This document shows positions 28,745 through 40,970 of a DNA stretch of 64,000 bases, one piece after another. Source of the stretch: Maniola hyperantus (Eukaryota; Arthropoda; Insecta; Lepidoptera; Nymphalidae); NCBI RefSeq assembly GCF_902806685.2, contig NC_048556.1, positions 3,906,001-3,970,000 on the forward strand. The letters are read 5' to 3'. Each line of letters opens with the position of its first letter. The first letter of the stretch is position 1. The notes beneath the pieces were generated by a model. The model was not told where the DNA came from, ran no database searches, and saw only the letters and a program-made list of their open reading frames with translations. The position numbers and the translations under genes are program-made.

Positions 28745-29215
28745 TGGTAAGGAAAAGGTGACTGACTGACTGACTGATCTATCAACGCACAGTTCAAACT
28801 ACTGGACGGATCGGGCTGAAATTTGGCATACTATCTATTATGACGTAGGCATCCGCTAAGAAAGGATATTGTTTTATATTAATTTACTAGCGACCCGCCC
28901 CGGCTTCGCATGGGTGCAACGTAGATACTAATGTGGTGTAATACATTGTTTTCGTGTAACTTTGACCATTTAGGTAGCGCACGCGTCGGAAACTCTCAAA
29001 TGATTTTTTTCGACCTAATTCACATTATTTCAATTTCCTTTGGGATCTCTACATTTTTGAGAATTAAACTATACTTATAAACCTTCCTCTTGAATCACTC
29101 TATCTATTGGTGAAAACCGCTTTAAAATCCGTTGCGTAGTTTAAAAGATCTACGCGTTCATACATACATACAGACACGGGAAGCGACTTTATTTTATACT
29201 ATGTACCTATGTAGA
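28745..29215 (-). mobile_element. Family A copy followed by another interspersed repeat
   Basis: Family A in reverse (GACTGACTGATCTATCAACG to CCGCTAAGAAAGGA) occupies 28745-28870. The adjoining 28888-29210 segment (CGACCCGCCCCGGCTTCGCA to CGGGAAGCGACTTTATTTTA) is a different dispersed repeat with no coding capacity that I can see. Confidence 0.55.
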
Positions 29216-29844
29216 GATAAATTGAAATTTGCGACTAAGTATACCTATCTACCTAGTACCTACACAACGAGAATTTCATGTCTTGCAAACCCAGAGCTTA
29301 CCTACCAAGTCACACCCATAGCCATTTCGTAGCATTCCACCATCTATTTCCAGCGCAGACCTCGTTAGATAAATCAAACGATGCAATTTTCCACCTCTAT
29401 TCCTTTGCCCATTCATCACTCGACGACAGATACAAACTAGTGTTTTTATAGCCATACATCATCACTCCGCCCTGCGCCACGCCTTGCCATCATAGTTCTT
29501 CTATGTACCACAGCTTAGCAAATATAGGTACTTATACAGAATGGGAAACGAAACGAGCACGGCGGACCGCTCTTGCTTCGTGAATTCCCAAATTACAGTT
29601 TGATTGGTTCGAATGCTTACAAGATATTATGAAGACCTTAAAAATATTTAGAAATATAAGGACCTAAAAAATTCGACCTGAATATCATCATGTTTGAATA
29701 TTTTCCTTCCTATTAGCTTCCTAATTGGGCACGCATCTCTAACTTTTTAGAGTAAGGTATGTGCATTTTAAGAAATTAAAAATCACTCGCTTTAGCGGTG
29801 AAGGAAACCTGCATGCCTGACACTTCTCCGTAATATTACATCAA

Positions 29845-29950
29845 TTAATCAATCAGCCTATTTGCGTCCACTGCTGGACATAGGCCTTCCCAAGAGCACG
29901 CCACCACACACGGTCCTCCGCCTTCCTCATCCACCCACTCATCCATCCAC
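29845..29950 (-). pseudogene. RTE-type LINE 3' end fragment
   Basis: On the minus strand it encodes WMRKAEDRVWWRALGKA followed by VQQWTQIG, the terminal residues of RTE ORF2. A second copy with a TCCAA-repeat tail is at 54560-54640. Confidence 0.65.
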
Positions 29951-30576
29951 ACACGTAATATTACATAGTATAAATAATTATTGTATGCTATACTTTCCAA
30001 TCTTGAACTTAAATTATTGTAACTTTATATAACTAGGTATGTATCGAAGTTTAGAATGACATAATATTATGATTTATATGTAATGTACAAATGTTATATT
30101 TTTGCAATGCCCTGACGGGGCATCATGTTGTAATATTGTAATATTATATATTTTATGATGTAAGACATGAATGCAAATAAATAAAGAAAGAATAAGTGGT
30201 CCAAGACAAACGTTTGAAAATATGGCCTTCCTTACATTCCGGTCTGGTAGTATGCATACTGTATACCTACTCTGTATCTAAATCCTTAAAGACACGATTA
30301 GTATTGAGATTTGATACAAAATAATACAATCTACTCGACTGTATGTTTGCTAAACTATAGTTCCCATCCTAGGGTAGTAGAGGGTTGTTCGTGTTTTTGA
30401 GTGCATTCTCTCAACGTGTAAGTCGATAATTGGGTGTATTTGTGAAATGATGCCCTAAATGTCGAATATCAATCATTTAAGCGGAACCTTTCATTTCAGA
30501 CGATGATGTTCATTCTGCTTCCGCACATTCCAAAATTCTGAGCACAGAATTCGATATTTTTTTGAGTTTTCAAGTT

Positions 30577-30978
30577 TTTTAGGGTTCCGTACCTCAAAAG
30601 GAAAAACGGAACCCTTATAGGATCACTTTGTTGTCTGTCTGTCTGTCAAGAAACCTACAGGGTACTTCCCGTTGACCTAGAAACATGAAATTTGGCATGT
30701 AGGTACATCTTATAGCTGACATTTGGGGAAAAATTTGAAAACCGTGAATTTAGGGTTAGATCACGCAAAAAAAAAAATTGTGGTCAAGAACTAATAATTA
30801 GTATTTTCAACTTTCGAAGTGAGATAACTATATCAAGTGGGGTATCATATGAAAGGTCTTCACCTGTGCATTCTAAAACAGATTTTTATTTATTTTTATG
30901 CATCATAGTTTTCGAAAAAATAGGACTGTAGGACGGAACCCTCATTGCGCGAGCCTGACTCGCACTTGGCCGGTTTTG
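30577..30978 (+). mobile_element. Interspersed repeat family C, long copy
   Basis: It begins AGGGTTCCGTACCTCAAAAG, has GTCT repeats, CTTCCCGTTGACCTAGAAAC, TGGGGTATCATATGAAAGGT, and ends TGACTCGCACTTGGCCGGTT. Homologous over its whole length to 58790-59250. No long ORF. Confidence 0.75.
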
Positions 30979-31424
30979 GCCGCACAAAGCTCAGCGCATA
31001 ACAGTATTTCTTAAACTATTTTAAACAATTTTTAAAATCGCACATAACGTACATATGTACGCGTAGATTCTATTAAAAATCCCATTGAAAAAAGCGGCAT
31101 GTAAAATTCTTATCGGAAATGGCATATTATACCCAAAAACATACATCCAATTACAGAAGATCTTCCACATTTTTCCCTATGCCTCTGAAATGTCACAATA
31201 GATGTAGTTTAAAGGGGTCTGTGTAAAATGGTGAGGTGTAAGTATCCTTCAAAAACTCAAGGGTGGTTTACATTGAGGAGCTTGAAGAGTGTAGAATGAC
31301 GGATGTCTTTACAAGCTAGAGGACTTGTCAGTGGGGCTTAACGTGATCTTGGGAGGGCGGTTCTCAAAGTATCACTTATTTTTTTATCGTTTTTAGAAAA
31401 CCATTTTAGTTATTATACTTATGT

Positions 31425-31640
31425 AACTAGCTTGTTGCCGCGATTTCGTCCGCGTGGACTACACAGATTTCAAACCCCTGTTTCACCCCCTTAGCGGTTG
31501 AATTTCCAAAAATGCTTTCTGCCTATGTTATAATAGCTATTTGCATGGTAAATTTCAGCCCGATCGGTCCAGTAGTTTGAGCTGTGCGTTGATAGATCAG
31601 TCAGTCAGTCACCTTTTCCTTTTATATATTTAGAGATAAT
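31425..31640 (+). mobile_element. Interspersed repeat family A, full-length copy
   Basis: It starts ACTAGCTTGTTGCCGCGATT and ends with CAGT repeats and CACCTTTTCCTTTTATATAT. It is a good reference copy for the family. Confidence 0.7.
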
Positions 31641-33090
31641 GAAATCTGATCCAATTCATTGATATTTAGTGGCATAGTTTCTAGTCACAGCGTACATCGT
31701 ACAGGGAGACGAACGCCTATGATGTTTGCGGGTGAGCCAAACAAAATAACAAAAAAACAAAATAATTAAAGCTTGTTCTGCAGACTTCTGCTGGTTCTCA
31801 GGTAATAGGTATAATCCGGCTCAATCGATTGTCCTAGCTTACTCTCAGCCTTTTCATTTAATGCTCAACCTTTAAGAACGCGTCACACGCGCCTTCTAAA
31901 TGTTCCCAAATCTAAATCAAATTATGCGCGAAATTCTATAATTCCACGCTTGGTACGTACTTATAACAATCAGTTCGCTGAGTTTGACTTATTTTACCTA
32001 TCAAACAATAAATTTAAAAAGGAATTAAGAAACTATCATCGTAAAACAAAAAAAAAAGTAGCTAACATCTAAATATGCATGCAATCATACACTCCCATTT
32101 ACACACACACACACATGCACACACGCTCACACATACTCATAAGCACACACTCACACACGCATACACACACACATACAATCATACACACACTGTTGTAATT
32201 TTATTTTATTATTGTATATACCTACATTTATTCTAACTCTATTCTGTTAAAATAGTTTAATTATAATTTTAAGTAATCTCTTTTGGCCTTCTGTTATACC
32301 TAGATTTAAATTTAAATAATAATTATGTATTTACGCTGTTGATTACTTTCAAATAAACAAAATAAAATAAAAATAAAATAAATCCCTACTCTGTCTTGCA
32401 CCTGTCACACCCCATGATCCACTGATTATTATAGACATCTCCATCGATCAAGTATGAAATTATATCACTTTTCGCTTTAGTCTGTGAAGATTTTCTAACT
32501 TGATATTATGAGAAAATTTTACTAGGTATTTTAACCTAAGTACCTACATAATTGCTGGTTCCTTAGCCCAACGCGTCTTTGAAATAAAATTGTCCTAAGT
32601 AGTTAGACCATCCGGACGACTAACTTTTTAATGGCACCGAACTTACACTTAGCTAGGGCAAAGATATACCTACTCTAGAGAGCTGTAAAAGATAAGAACC
32701 ATTAAAACGTAGAGTCTATTTCACCCAACGGAATCAACTTTTAGCAGGATAAAGTAGAAACTTTAAAATGAAAACAGAATAGATACCTACTTACCGAGTT
32801 TATTTAGCCTCGTACGGATATAAGTATATAACTTCTTACCTACCCTACCTAAAGATTATTTTTAAAACAGGCTTTGAGTTTGTTGTACTTATTTTTGTTT
32901 GTCGGGCAGTTTTAACATTCTCTCTTCTCCTTTAGACGCGCGTAACGCGTTTTCAAAATTGAAATTGCGGTATTTTACGATAAGAAACATAATAATGTCA
33001 GCTTCCTATTCGGGGAGTGCGATCTCTACCCATTGAATTATATAATACCTACTTGTCTCTTGCACGCATTTGTTACTTGTTAAAATTATG
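31641..33090. other. No gene seen; AT-rich with a CA-rich microsatellite
   Basis: The only distinct structure is an imperfect (CA)n/(ACAC) tract at about 32098-32195. The rest is anonymous AT-rich DNA with short ORFs that have no recognisable content. Confidence 0.6.
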
Positions 33091-33094
33091 TTTG

Positions 33095-33510
33095 TTTTAG
33101 AATAGAATAGAATAGAATGTTTTTTTTATTCATGTAAACTTTTTAAAAGTGCTTATAAATAGTCAGGTAGTTTTAATTTACCACTGGTTAATTTTAATTT
33201 AACAACACTTGCTTTAACGGTGAAGGAAAATATAGTGGAGAAACCTGTATGTCTAAGAGGTCTCCATAATGTTCTCAAAGGTATACAACCCTCCATCTCC
33301 CATGGCCCCACCAACCTCTCGGTTATATGGGCCGTATCGCGGGAGGGCGCCCGTTCGGTACTTGCTGTTGGCAATTCCCCGGGGCGCCTTCTTGACTCCC
33401 TACAAGTTCTCAAAGGTATGTGAAGTTTACTACATACTTAGCCAGCGTTGGTTAGTTAGCTATGGCCTAAGCCCTTCTCATTCTGAGAGGGGACTCTTTA
33501 CTATGATGAT
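33095..33510. mobile_element. Family J (reverse) then family D SINE split by a GC-rich insert
   Basis: 33095-33190 is inverted family J, starting with AGAAT repeats. 33200-33510 is SINE D. The SINE is split by a 121-bp GC-rich insert (33285-33405) flanked by the 14-bp direct repeat GTTCTCAAAGGTAT (33271-33284 and 33406-33419). Undisturbed SINE copies contain one such site. Confidence 0.75.
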
Positions 33511-33807
33511 GTCGATAGATAGAACTTTGAGAACCACAGGAGCCGAAAGCGATAACATATCGTTCGCGCAAAAGATAAGTGTATCCTCGCCCCCTAAGTT
33601 TTTTACACCTCGAATCAAAATGTCACCCGCAAAAAATGAGCGTATCCGATTCACCCTCGGTTCGGAAATAGCAAGAAAAACGTGTGTTTCATTTACGTGA
33701 CGATTTTGTTATGACTTAAATTACTTATGAGGGATCTGTTACAATAAAAATAGTTTTTGGATACACGTATCGCGGTTGCTTTTTTTTGTTTTTAAATATA
33801 GAATTGG

Positions 33808-34335
33808 TACATGATGATGTGTAACCGACAGGCAAGCCACTTTGTTCCAAAACCGATAGACGTTGGGTCCCAAGGTGCTAGGTCGCACCGGAATGGAAGA
33901 CTCCCACTAGCTGGACAGTCGGCATCAAACGAGTCGCAGGCAGCCACTCATGAGCCGCTGGATTCAGGCAGCGCAAGACCGTGGCGTGTGAAAATCCCTA
34001 CAAGAGACCTAAGAGCAGCTGTGGACATCTATCGGTTGATAATGATGATGAAATTGAACCACACACAACAAGGCTGGAAAAGGTCAACTGACGTCTAAAC
34101 GTACTGAAACTGAAACATACAGAAAATTCGGCAAAGAAATGCGAAAGACATTATCAGACCAATTTTCATTAGGTAGGTATATATCTATTGAAGACCCCCC
34201 ACTAAGGTGGACGGACGACATCAGGCTAGTCGCTGGGAGTCGCTAGATTCAGCCGGCGCAAGACCGTGGCGTGTGAAAGTCCGTACAAGAGACCTATGTC
34301 CAGCAATAGACGTCTATAGAAAAATTGCAGCTCAT
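33808..34335 (+). pseudogene. Two RTE-type LINE 3' end relics
   Basis: 33830-34050 gives SRWIQAAQDRGV-like residues and ends ATCGGTTGATAATGATGATG. 34190-34320 gives a second C-terminus (DDIRLVAGSR-like, then RPWRVKVRTRDL in a shifted frame). Both are truncated and frameshifted. Confidence 0.7.
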
Positions 34336-34504
34336 TCCGTAATGTGCACTCAGCATTATTGACCCCAGCCCCTAATAGAATTCTTGTAAGTGGTGTATGA
34401 TGTAAACAGAGGTTCAATTAATATAATTGCTTTCAGCACTATAGGTCTTCTGCAATTAGTTGAAGTCTTCTAACATTTTGACCCGATTTCCTATTGTATT
34501 ATCT

Positions 34505-35390
34505 ACGTACTAGCTTATGCTCACGACTTCGTCCGCGTGGACTACATAAACATCCTTTCTTAGTGGATACCTACTTTTTACAAAGAACAAACCCTCCAAG
34601 TTTCATGTCTCTTCTAGGACCAGCGCGAGCGGTTTAGACTGTGCGTTGATATATATCAGTCAATCAGTCAGTCAGGACTTTATAAGTAGGTACCTACTCG
34701 TGATTCGCGTAATAATTACGGGAACTTTTGAGTAAAAGATAAGCGTTCTTACAATAGTTTTAACACACAAATCTAGTCTGACTTGTTAAAAACAAATCCA
34801 AGTAGGTACCTACCCAGATTATCTAGATTTATACACCCAGATACTTGTTTATAAAACGAGAAAGTATGTATCAGGTGTTTAACTAAGTATAACAGTTGAT
34901 AACAGCTCATTTTTATACAAATCAATTGTAAAATCCTGCAGTAAGATAACGACTAATACCAATATGATATCCAGTGTAAGCCGATAAGCCTCACAAACGG
35001 CTCCCCCGCCGGCTGTGTATTTGTGTAATGAATTGATAAGCTGTCATTAATTAACCCGAAGCCGGCACACAATTGTTTGCGAAATATGTATACACTATAC
35101 ACACATACGTCGTACTGTCGCTTGCAAAAGTGTAACGAATTTGGCTGTACCTTTTTGTTTTTGTTACATCTCCACTATTTACCCATATCTAAATATTATG
35201 TATAAAAAGAAAAGGTGACTGACTGATCTATCAACGCACAGCTCAAACTACTGGACGGATCGGGCTGCAATTTGGCATGCTGATAGCTATTATGACGTAG
35301 GCATCCGCTAAGAAAGGATTAGGGGTCTGAAATTTGTGTAGTCCACGCGAACGAAGTCGCGGGCATAAGCTAGTTCGCAATAAGAAATTT
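34505..35390. mobile_element. Family A copies in both orientations with anonymous DNA between
   Basis: A plus copy (34505-34675) and a minus copy (35205-35380) of family A flank about 530 bp in which I recognise nothing. Confidence 0.55.
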
Positions 35391-35394
35391 GAAT

Positions 35395-35820
35395 TGAATT
35401 GAATTGAATTTAAGGTGTATTGTTTGGCTGAAAGCCTTGTGGGGCAGGGTGTCGGTTGCGGGAGGGTGACAGTGACGAGTTACCAGCCAGGTAACCTCCC
35501 CCATGTGCCTGAGTGTTGCAAGTCCATTTCGGAACGTCCGGGGGAAAGAGCAGCGCTTGGGCCGGTGTACCCTGGTAACATGGTTAACAATTTCTCTGCA
35601 TGGGATGTTGTTGTTGGGAGGGGGTGTTCCAGGTAGAGGGCACAGTCGACGCGCCATGAGGCAAAGCCACTGGAGCGGAGGGTGTGGCTGTAATGAGTGG
35701 TTGGTGATGAGTGTTTCATCACTGGCTGCCTCACCGGTCTCTCGCCTATCGGTGCCTGTGCGGAGCGGTTTGCATTCTTTTTTTCTATTCATCTTTTACT
35801 CTTTACACTACAGATGCTCA
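35395..35820. other. GC-rich island of unknown origin
   Basis: After a short (GAATT)n run (35390-35412) the base composition rises sharply for about 370 bp (GGGCAGGGTGTCGGTTGCGG and following) and then falls again at a T-rich stretch. Open frames of 73-140 codons exist on both strands and resemble no protein I know. It may be the untranslated part of a retroelement. Confidence 0.4.
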
Positions 35821-36179
35821 GAATAGGTCAAATGCCTACTGAATTTTTTGAAGTTTGAAGTGTTTTAATTTGGATTTAGTTTTTGAACTTGTACTTATCC
35901 TAAAATTTTCTATAAACAATATTTTGCTGTTTTCAGGACGCATGTTCTGAAAAAAATTGTTGTTAATTTACTTAATTGACTTTAAATCACTTATTCGTGC
36001 GACAGTACAAAAACCATTATACAGGCCAGACTGTATTGATCTGGCTAAATACACAGTGCTGATGCTGTAATCCATAGCTTGTGCACGGCTAATGGGAAAT
36101 CTATAGGAACTGAAACTTCGTAGAGCGCAAAATAATTATTATCGAGTATAATAGAATAATTTAATAGAAAATCTTCTAT

Positions 36180-36370
36180 ATATAAAAATGAATCGCTAAA
36201 TGTGTTTCTGATCGCAAATCGAGGACAGCTGAACCGATTTCGCTAATTCTTTTTTTATATAAAATTCCTTGAAGTACGAGGATGGTTCTTACGAAGAGAA
36301 AATTTTTAAAAAAATCCTGAAAAAGAATCGTCTGTTAGGCGGTACGAAGTTCGCCGGGGCAGCTAGTATT
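36180..36370 (+). mobile_element. Dispersed repeat ending in CTAGT
   Basis: It reads from CTATATATAAAAATGAATCG to GCCGGGGCAGCTAGT and is non-coding. The CTAG end recalls Helitron-like termini, but the call is tentative. The next segment, 36400-36530, is the inverse of 63545-63665 (GCCAGTATTCTGGGCACCAT), another dispersed repeat. Confidence 0.5.
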
Positions 36371-36564
36371 ACAATAAAACTTTAAGCTAGCCTTATCTAA
36401 TTACTATACAAATTATGCCTGCGTGGAATGGTGCCAAGAATACTGGCTGCATTTTCACGCTGGACAGCCAAGCTGATCCGTTGCGCAAACAATGAGCCAG
36501 CCTTTCTGTCACCAGATGAGGCTATTTAATCGCAGTGAAATGACTCGTAAATTTTTTTTAGCAC

Positions 36565-36895
36565 TCGGCTGAGATCTATAGAGCGCACTTTGACTTTGCT
36601 CAGACTTAAGATTGAGTTAAAAACGAGAAAAATTTATGTGAGAAATTTACATCTGTCTCGTTTTAACTCTGTCTTAAAAGTCTAAGCAAAGTCAGAGTGC
36701 GCTCTATATATATCACCCTAAGCATTCTGTGCCCTAAGGCTGAGATCTATAGAGCGCACTTTGACTTTTCTCAGACTTAAGATTGAGTTAAAACCAGACA
36801 GACTTATGTGAGAGATATATAGCTCTGTCTCGTTTAAACTCTGTCTTAAGTCTAAGCAAAGTCGGACTGCGCTCTATAGATCTCACTCAGTGTCC
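36565..36895. mobile_element. Two adjacent foldback MITEs
   Basis: Each copy of about 155 bp runs from GAGATCTATAGAGCGCACTT to the complement AGTGCGCTCTATA, with an inner pair GACTTAAGATTGAG/CTGTCTTAA. Copies are at 36565-36720 and 36738-36892. A third copy, inserted in a family E repeat, is at 54955-55085. Confidence 0.8.
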
Positions 36896-36939
36896 CCTCC
36901 ACTGTCGTCCAGAGCTGTCTACTTATACTTACAATACAG

Positions 36940-37060
36940 CCAAACAATGGGTTTAATAAAAACTGCCATACCCCTTCCAGGTTAGCCCGCTATCATCTTA
37001 GACTGCATCAGGTGAGAATGCAGTCAAGGGCTAACTTGTATCTGAATAAAAAAAAAAAAA
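36940..37060 (-). mobile_element. Interspersed repeat family E
   Basis: It is the reverse copy of the 15086-15250 family (GTTAGCCCGCTATCATCTTA, CAGTCAAGGGCTAACTTGTA) and ends in an A-rich run. Confidence 0.6.
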
Positions 37061-37462
37061 CATATTTTACGAGCTACGTGGGAAACGCCGCAGACACAAT
37101 AGATATAATATAACTATGTATAATATACGCATATGCATGCACGAGTCTCTATATAAAATTACAAACGATTGACGTAGGTACGTAAATCACCATCTAGCCT
37201 CATTAGTCACCCGACTCCGCCCGCTCCATTAATATATCATCACAATATCTTCGCACACCATCCCCGATAGGAAGTGACTTTTTAAACCCCCAGCCGGAAG
37301 TATCTGTCAATCTTAGTTGAGGGTAACACTTATAAAAACTTACGGGTCAGAATCAGAAGTCTATTTAAGGGCTTTTTAAAAAGTACTCGTAGGCTACAAA
37401 AGCTGTGATAGCCTAGTGGTTAAGACGTTACCTATGAAAGGAGGAACGACCTTCCTGATATC

Positions 37463-37830
37463 ACATTAAAAAAAATTTTTACAAAAAAAATAAAAACCGA
37501 CTTCGTTACACAAACACTAAAAATTGAAAAATAATTTAATTTATTACCGAATATATTATGTATACAAGAGTTAATATAGTTCCATAATAATACTTTTTGG
37601 TGCCGGTGCCAATTAGCTTTAGCTGCGCGAATCGTCTAGACTTCATATTTTTATGAGACTCCACAATGGCACCTCATTGGCACCGACCCCAAAAAATATT
37701 ATTATGGAACTATATTAACTCTTGTATACATAATATATTCGGTAATAAATTAAATTATTTTTCAATTTTTAGTGTTTGTGTAACGAAGTCGGTTTTTATT
37801 TTTTTTGTAAAAATTTTTTATTTTACAATT
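37463..37830. mobile_element. Long hairpin element with GAAGTCGGTT ends
   Basis: The arms of about 140 bp are nearly perfect inverse copies: AAAACCGACTTCG through GTATACAAGAGTTAATATAG, and back. The loop of about 70 bp (AGCTTTAGCTGCGCGAATCG) is single-copy. An inverted relative is at 47343-47692. Together with 40655-40970, which ends GAAGTCGGTTAAT, it may be one end of a larger element. Confidence 0.8.
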
Positions 37831-38759
37831 TTTAGTGGCCCCATGGAATTATGCTATGACTGGTTAAAAGTCTACTGTTTACTAAGCTATTACACTGATC
37901 GCGAGCAATTGGACCTACTTATGCAACATGGAACCAATCCACACACATGCCAAAATTGAGATAAGTATACAGAAAGCTTTTAAAATGCACCTTCTATCAA
38001 CCCTGTAAAAATCAAAATGATCTGACAATTCTAACATACTAAAACATTTCTATGACAAAGTTATCAGTCCACATTTTAACAGTTGTTCAATAAACTAACA
38101 AGATACATGTCCCATGGTAACCTGACAATCTAAGAAATCATTGAATTTTTATTTTTTTCATAAAGACCCATACCACATGGTCCCTTTTTATAAATCAATT
38201 TTGCAGAACCATGCGGGTTGGTTCTTGTTTGCAATAAAAATATGTCATAGTTCTATATTTTTACAAAGACTCGCATTACTTGGTCCCTTGTTGATATAAA
38301 TCAATATTTACAACATCTAAGAAAACATGTCCTTTGAATCTGTGTTGTTTAATAAATTTCTTGGAAAAATTATTTATTAAAGTCAGTGATACCTAGTTAC
38401 ATTATTGTGATTCGCTAGTTTTTCTAAATTCAATTCAATTTTTCCCAAAATAACTACATTTTGAGTGGTAATTTTGTTTTGGTATGAATATGGCAACTTA
38501 ATCTAATTTAATGGTAGATAAGTAGGTAATAATATTACAAAGGCAACACTGTGCTTTAAAGCAGATTAGATCAGCTCGTTGTGTGATTTGTAAATTAATT
38601 TACTATTTCCAACAATGAAGAGAGAATAAATATCAGGAGACAAACTATGATTTCTAGCTGCCGCCACTTAATTTTTTTTATTTAGCTTTGACCCTTACCA
38701 CCTTAGAGTAAAACTTAGCACAGATATTCCTTGAGTTATTCTAACATTAAGAAATATAC

Positions 38760-39230
38760 GTCTATTAGGTCTTTTCGTCACCTATACCCCAAAAGTCAGT
38801 CAGTGCATCATATCGGTTATGACTTACGGTGCCGAAACATGGACACTGACAGCCAGGCTAGTCCACAAATTCCAAATCGCTCGAAGCATTTGAAGAGAAA
38901 AGTTCGAAAAGAAGTAATTCGCCATAGAACTAAAGCACATATAATAGATAATATGGCTCTTGAGGCTAGCACAATGAAGTAGCAGTGGGCTTGTCAGAAA
39001 ACTGCTCAACCAAAGACTGTTGATAGCTGCTGAAATCGTAAGCTCCCCAGTGGCGACCGTAACTTGGAAAACGTATATCGGGACGCCCTATACGAGTATG
39101 GAGCACCCCCTGTGTGGTGTGTGGAGCGATGACATTCAGAGAGTGGCTACCATCAAATGAATGCAAAAAGTTTAAGATAGAAGAGGCCTGTGTCCAACAG
39201 CAGATGCAACTATAAAAAGACGATGACTTT
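38760..39230 (+). pseudogene. RTE-type LINE ORF2 C-terminus relic
   Basis: The frame gives SVMTYGAETWTLTARLVHKF, then TPYTSMEHPL, GVWSDDIQRVA and an end before GACGATGAC. This is the RTE ORF2 tail with several stops. It is non-functional. Confidence 0.75.
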
Positions 39231-39499
39231 AAGCGTTTAACGTAGTTGTAGCGAATTTATAAACGAAATTTGCGATACGCACTTACCAAGTATAAGATAT
39301 CGCACTACACCGATGATACTACCTTGTTTGCACCAGTGCTCGTCATATGGAAGAGCTACTTCTCAAAATGAAGTGTTTTAGTCTTAAGAGTTCAGATTAA
39401 AAATAAACTGCAGTAAATCTATGACGATGGTTGTAGACCGCACCAACAATAACTCGCCCGAAGTTACTCAAACTCTGAACTGGGAGGCTGTCCTATCCT

Positions 39500-40060
39500 G
39501 CATTTCTTGGTGCTTTAATCTCGAACAATGATGGTTGTGTAAAAGAAGTGAAGCGACTATGGCGATAGCAAGAACTGCAATGGAAAGGCTGAGGAAAATA
39601 TGGAAAAACAGAAAGAAACATCACAAAAGCTACGAAGATCCGGCTTGTTTGGACATCTGTTTTTCTAATTTTTATACGCTGCGAAGATGTGAACTCTGCG
39701 ACTGATTGAGAAGAAGATTGACGCTCTGGAGATGTGGTGCTGGAGGCGAAGAGTCTCATTGAACGAATTTCGCACCAACGACGTCTCTATACTCCAAGAA
39801 CTGGGCATTAAACAACGTCTTTTGGCGCTAGTGCAAAGTCGCATGTTCTTCGGACATGTCTCCCGGCATTAGAGTGACTCCATTGAGCGTCTTGTAGTGC
39901 ATGGCAAGGTGGAAGGTATCAGAGGGCGAGGAAGGTCACTTAAGCGATGGCCCGACCAGATTAAGTCCGCTGTGGGTGGTCTCGTGCGCGAATGTACCAG
40001 ACTATCAGCCAGAAGGCGACAAGTGGCGAATGCTCTTGAGGCGTAAAACATCACTTCGTG
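39500..40060 (+). pseudogene. Non-LTR retrotransposon ORF2 C-terminus relic
   Basis: A shifted plus frame reads KIDALEMWCWRRRVSLNEFR, SILQELGIKQRLLALV, SRMFFGHVSRH, then a stop and KVEGIRGRGRSLKRWPDQIK. This layout (EMWCWRR, GHVxR, RGRP/SxxRWxD) is typical of the end of RTE/CR1-like reverse transcriptase proteins. It is a different subfamily from the 38760 relic and is broken. Confidence 0.8.
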
Positions 40061-40201
40061 AAAAGTCACTTCGTGATGACCACAGCCACACTGCCAAGAA
40101 TATTACGACGGAGCAGAAGAATATACGTGCAATCTAACCATTTTAGCCATCCTACCTGTATTAGCCTAACTTTGTGAGAAGTCTCTATTATTATTAAAAA
40201 A

Positions 40202-40889
40202 AAAAGCTGACTGACTGACTAATCTATCACCACACAACTCAAACCACTGGACGGATCAGCTGAAATTTGGCATGTAGACAGAGCTATTATGACATCCGCT
40301 AAGAAAGGTTTTTGAAATTTAAAATAGGGGTTTGAGATTAGTGCAGTCCACGCGGACGTAGTCACGGGCACAAATGACAACTCATTCATGATTTTTATTT
40401 CATTTCAACAATAATTAATAGATAATATGCGTTTTTTTAAATTTTTACTATAAAATTATGGCAATGTAACAAGGAACCAACCCACACACAGGTAATTTTC
40501 TACAAGGAACCATGACTTCTTTTTTATATTATTATTAAAACTGTTAATATTTTTCATCAATATTATATTTGTATAGATAGTATAAACTATGTCCTACAAT
40601 ATTGTGAATAAACTTTATTCAAAATAACAAACATATCAAACGTACACAAAATTTTCACTTAAACGGCTTTTTCTCAAAACTATCATCGTGTGGGTTGATT
40701 CCATGTCGCATAAGTAGGTCCAATTTACTCTTATCCGTTGAGGAGTTCCAGTATCTATCTTCGAAGATGTTCATCAGATCTTCACCAAATTGAAATGGGA
40801 CCAACTTTGAAGTATACCCTTTCAAACAAAAAAATAATTTTCAAAATCGGTCTAGGCGTTTTCGAGTTATCGGGGAACATACATAAAAA

Positions 40890-40923
<34 letters not shown>

Positions 40924-40970
40924 TTCCGACGAATTGAGAACCTCCTCCTTTTTTTGAAGTCGGTTAATTA
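40202..40970. mobile_element. Family A copy, then the end of a GAAGTCGGTT element
   Basis: 40202-40375 is family A in reverse. 40655-40970 contains ATCCGTTGAGGAGTTCCAGT, TGAAGTATACCCTTTCAAAC, an A-run of about 35 and CCTTTTTTTGAAGTCGGTTA. The same blocks occur in reverse at 47011-47260. Confidence 0.65.

Noticed and set aside
33153..33700. Open frames across the SINE and its GC-rich insert
   Set aside because: They cross known repeat boundaries and an insertion, so they are chance frames.
35370..35826. Overlapping ORFs on both strands of the GC-rich island as genes
   Set aside because: They are expected from few stop codons in GC-rich DNA; neither strand shows a domain or start context.
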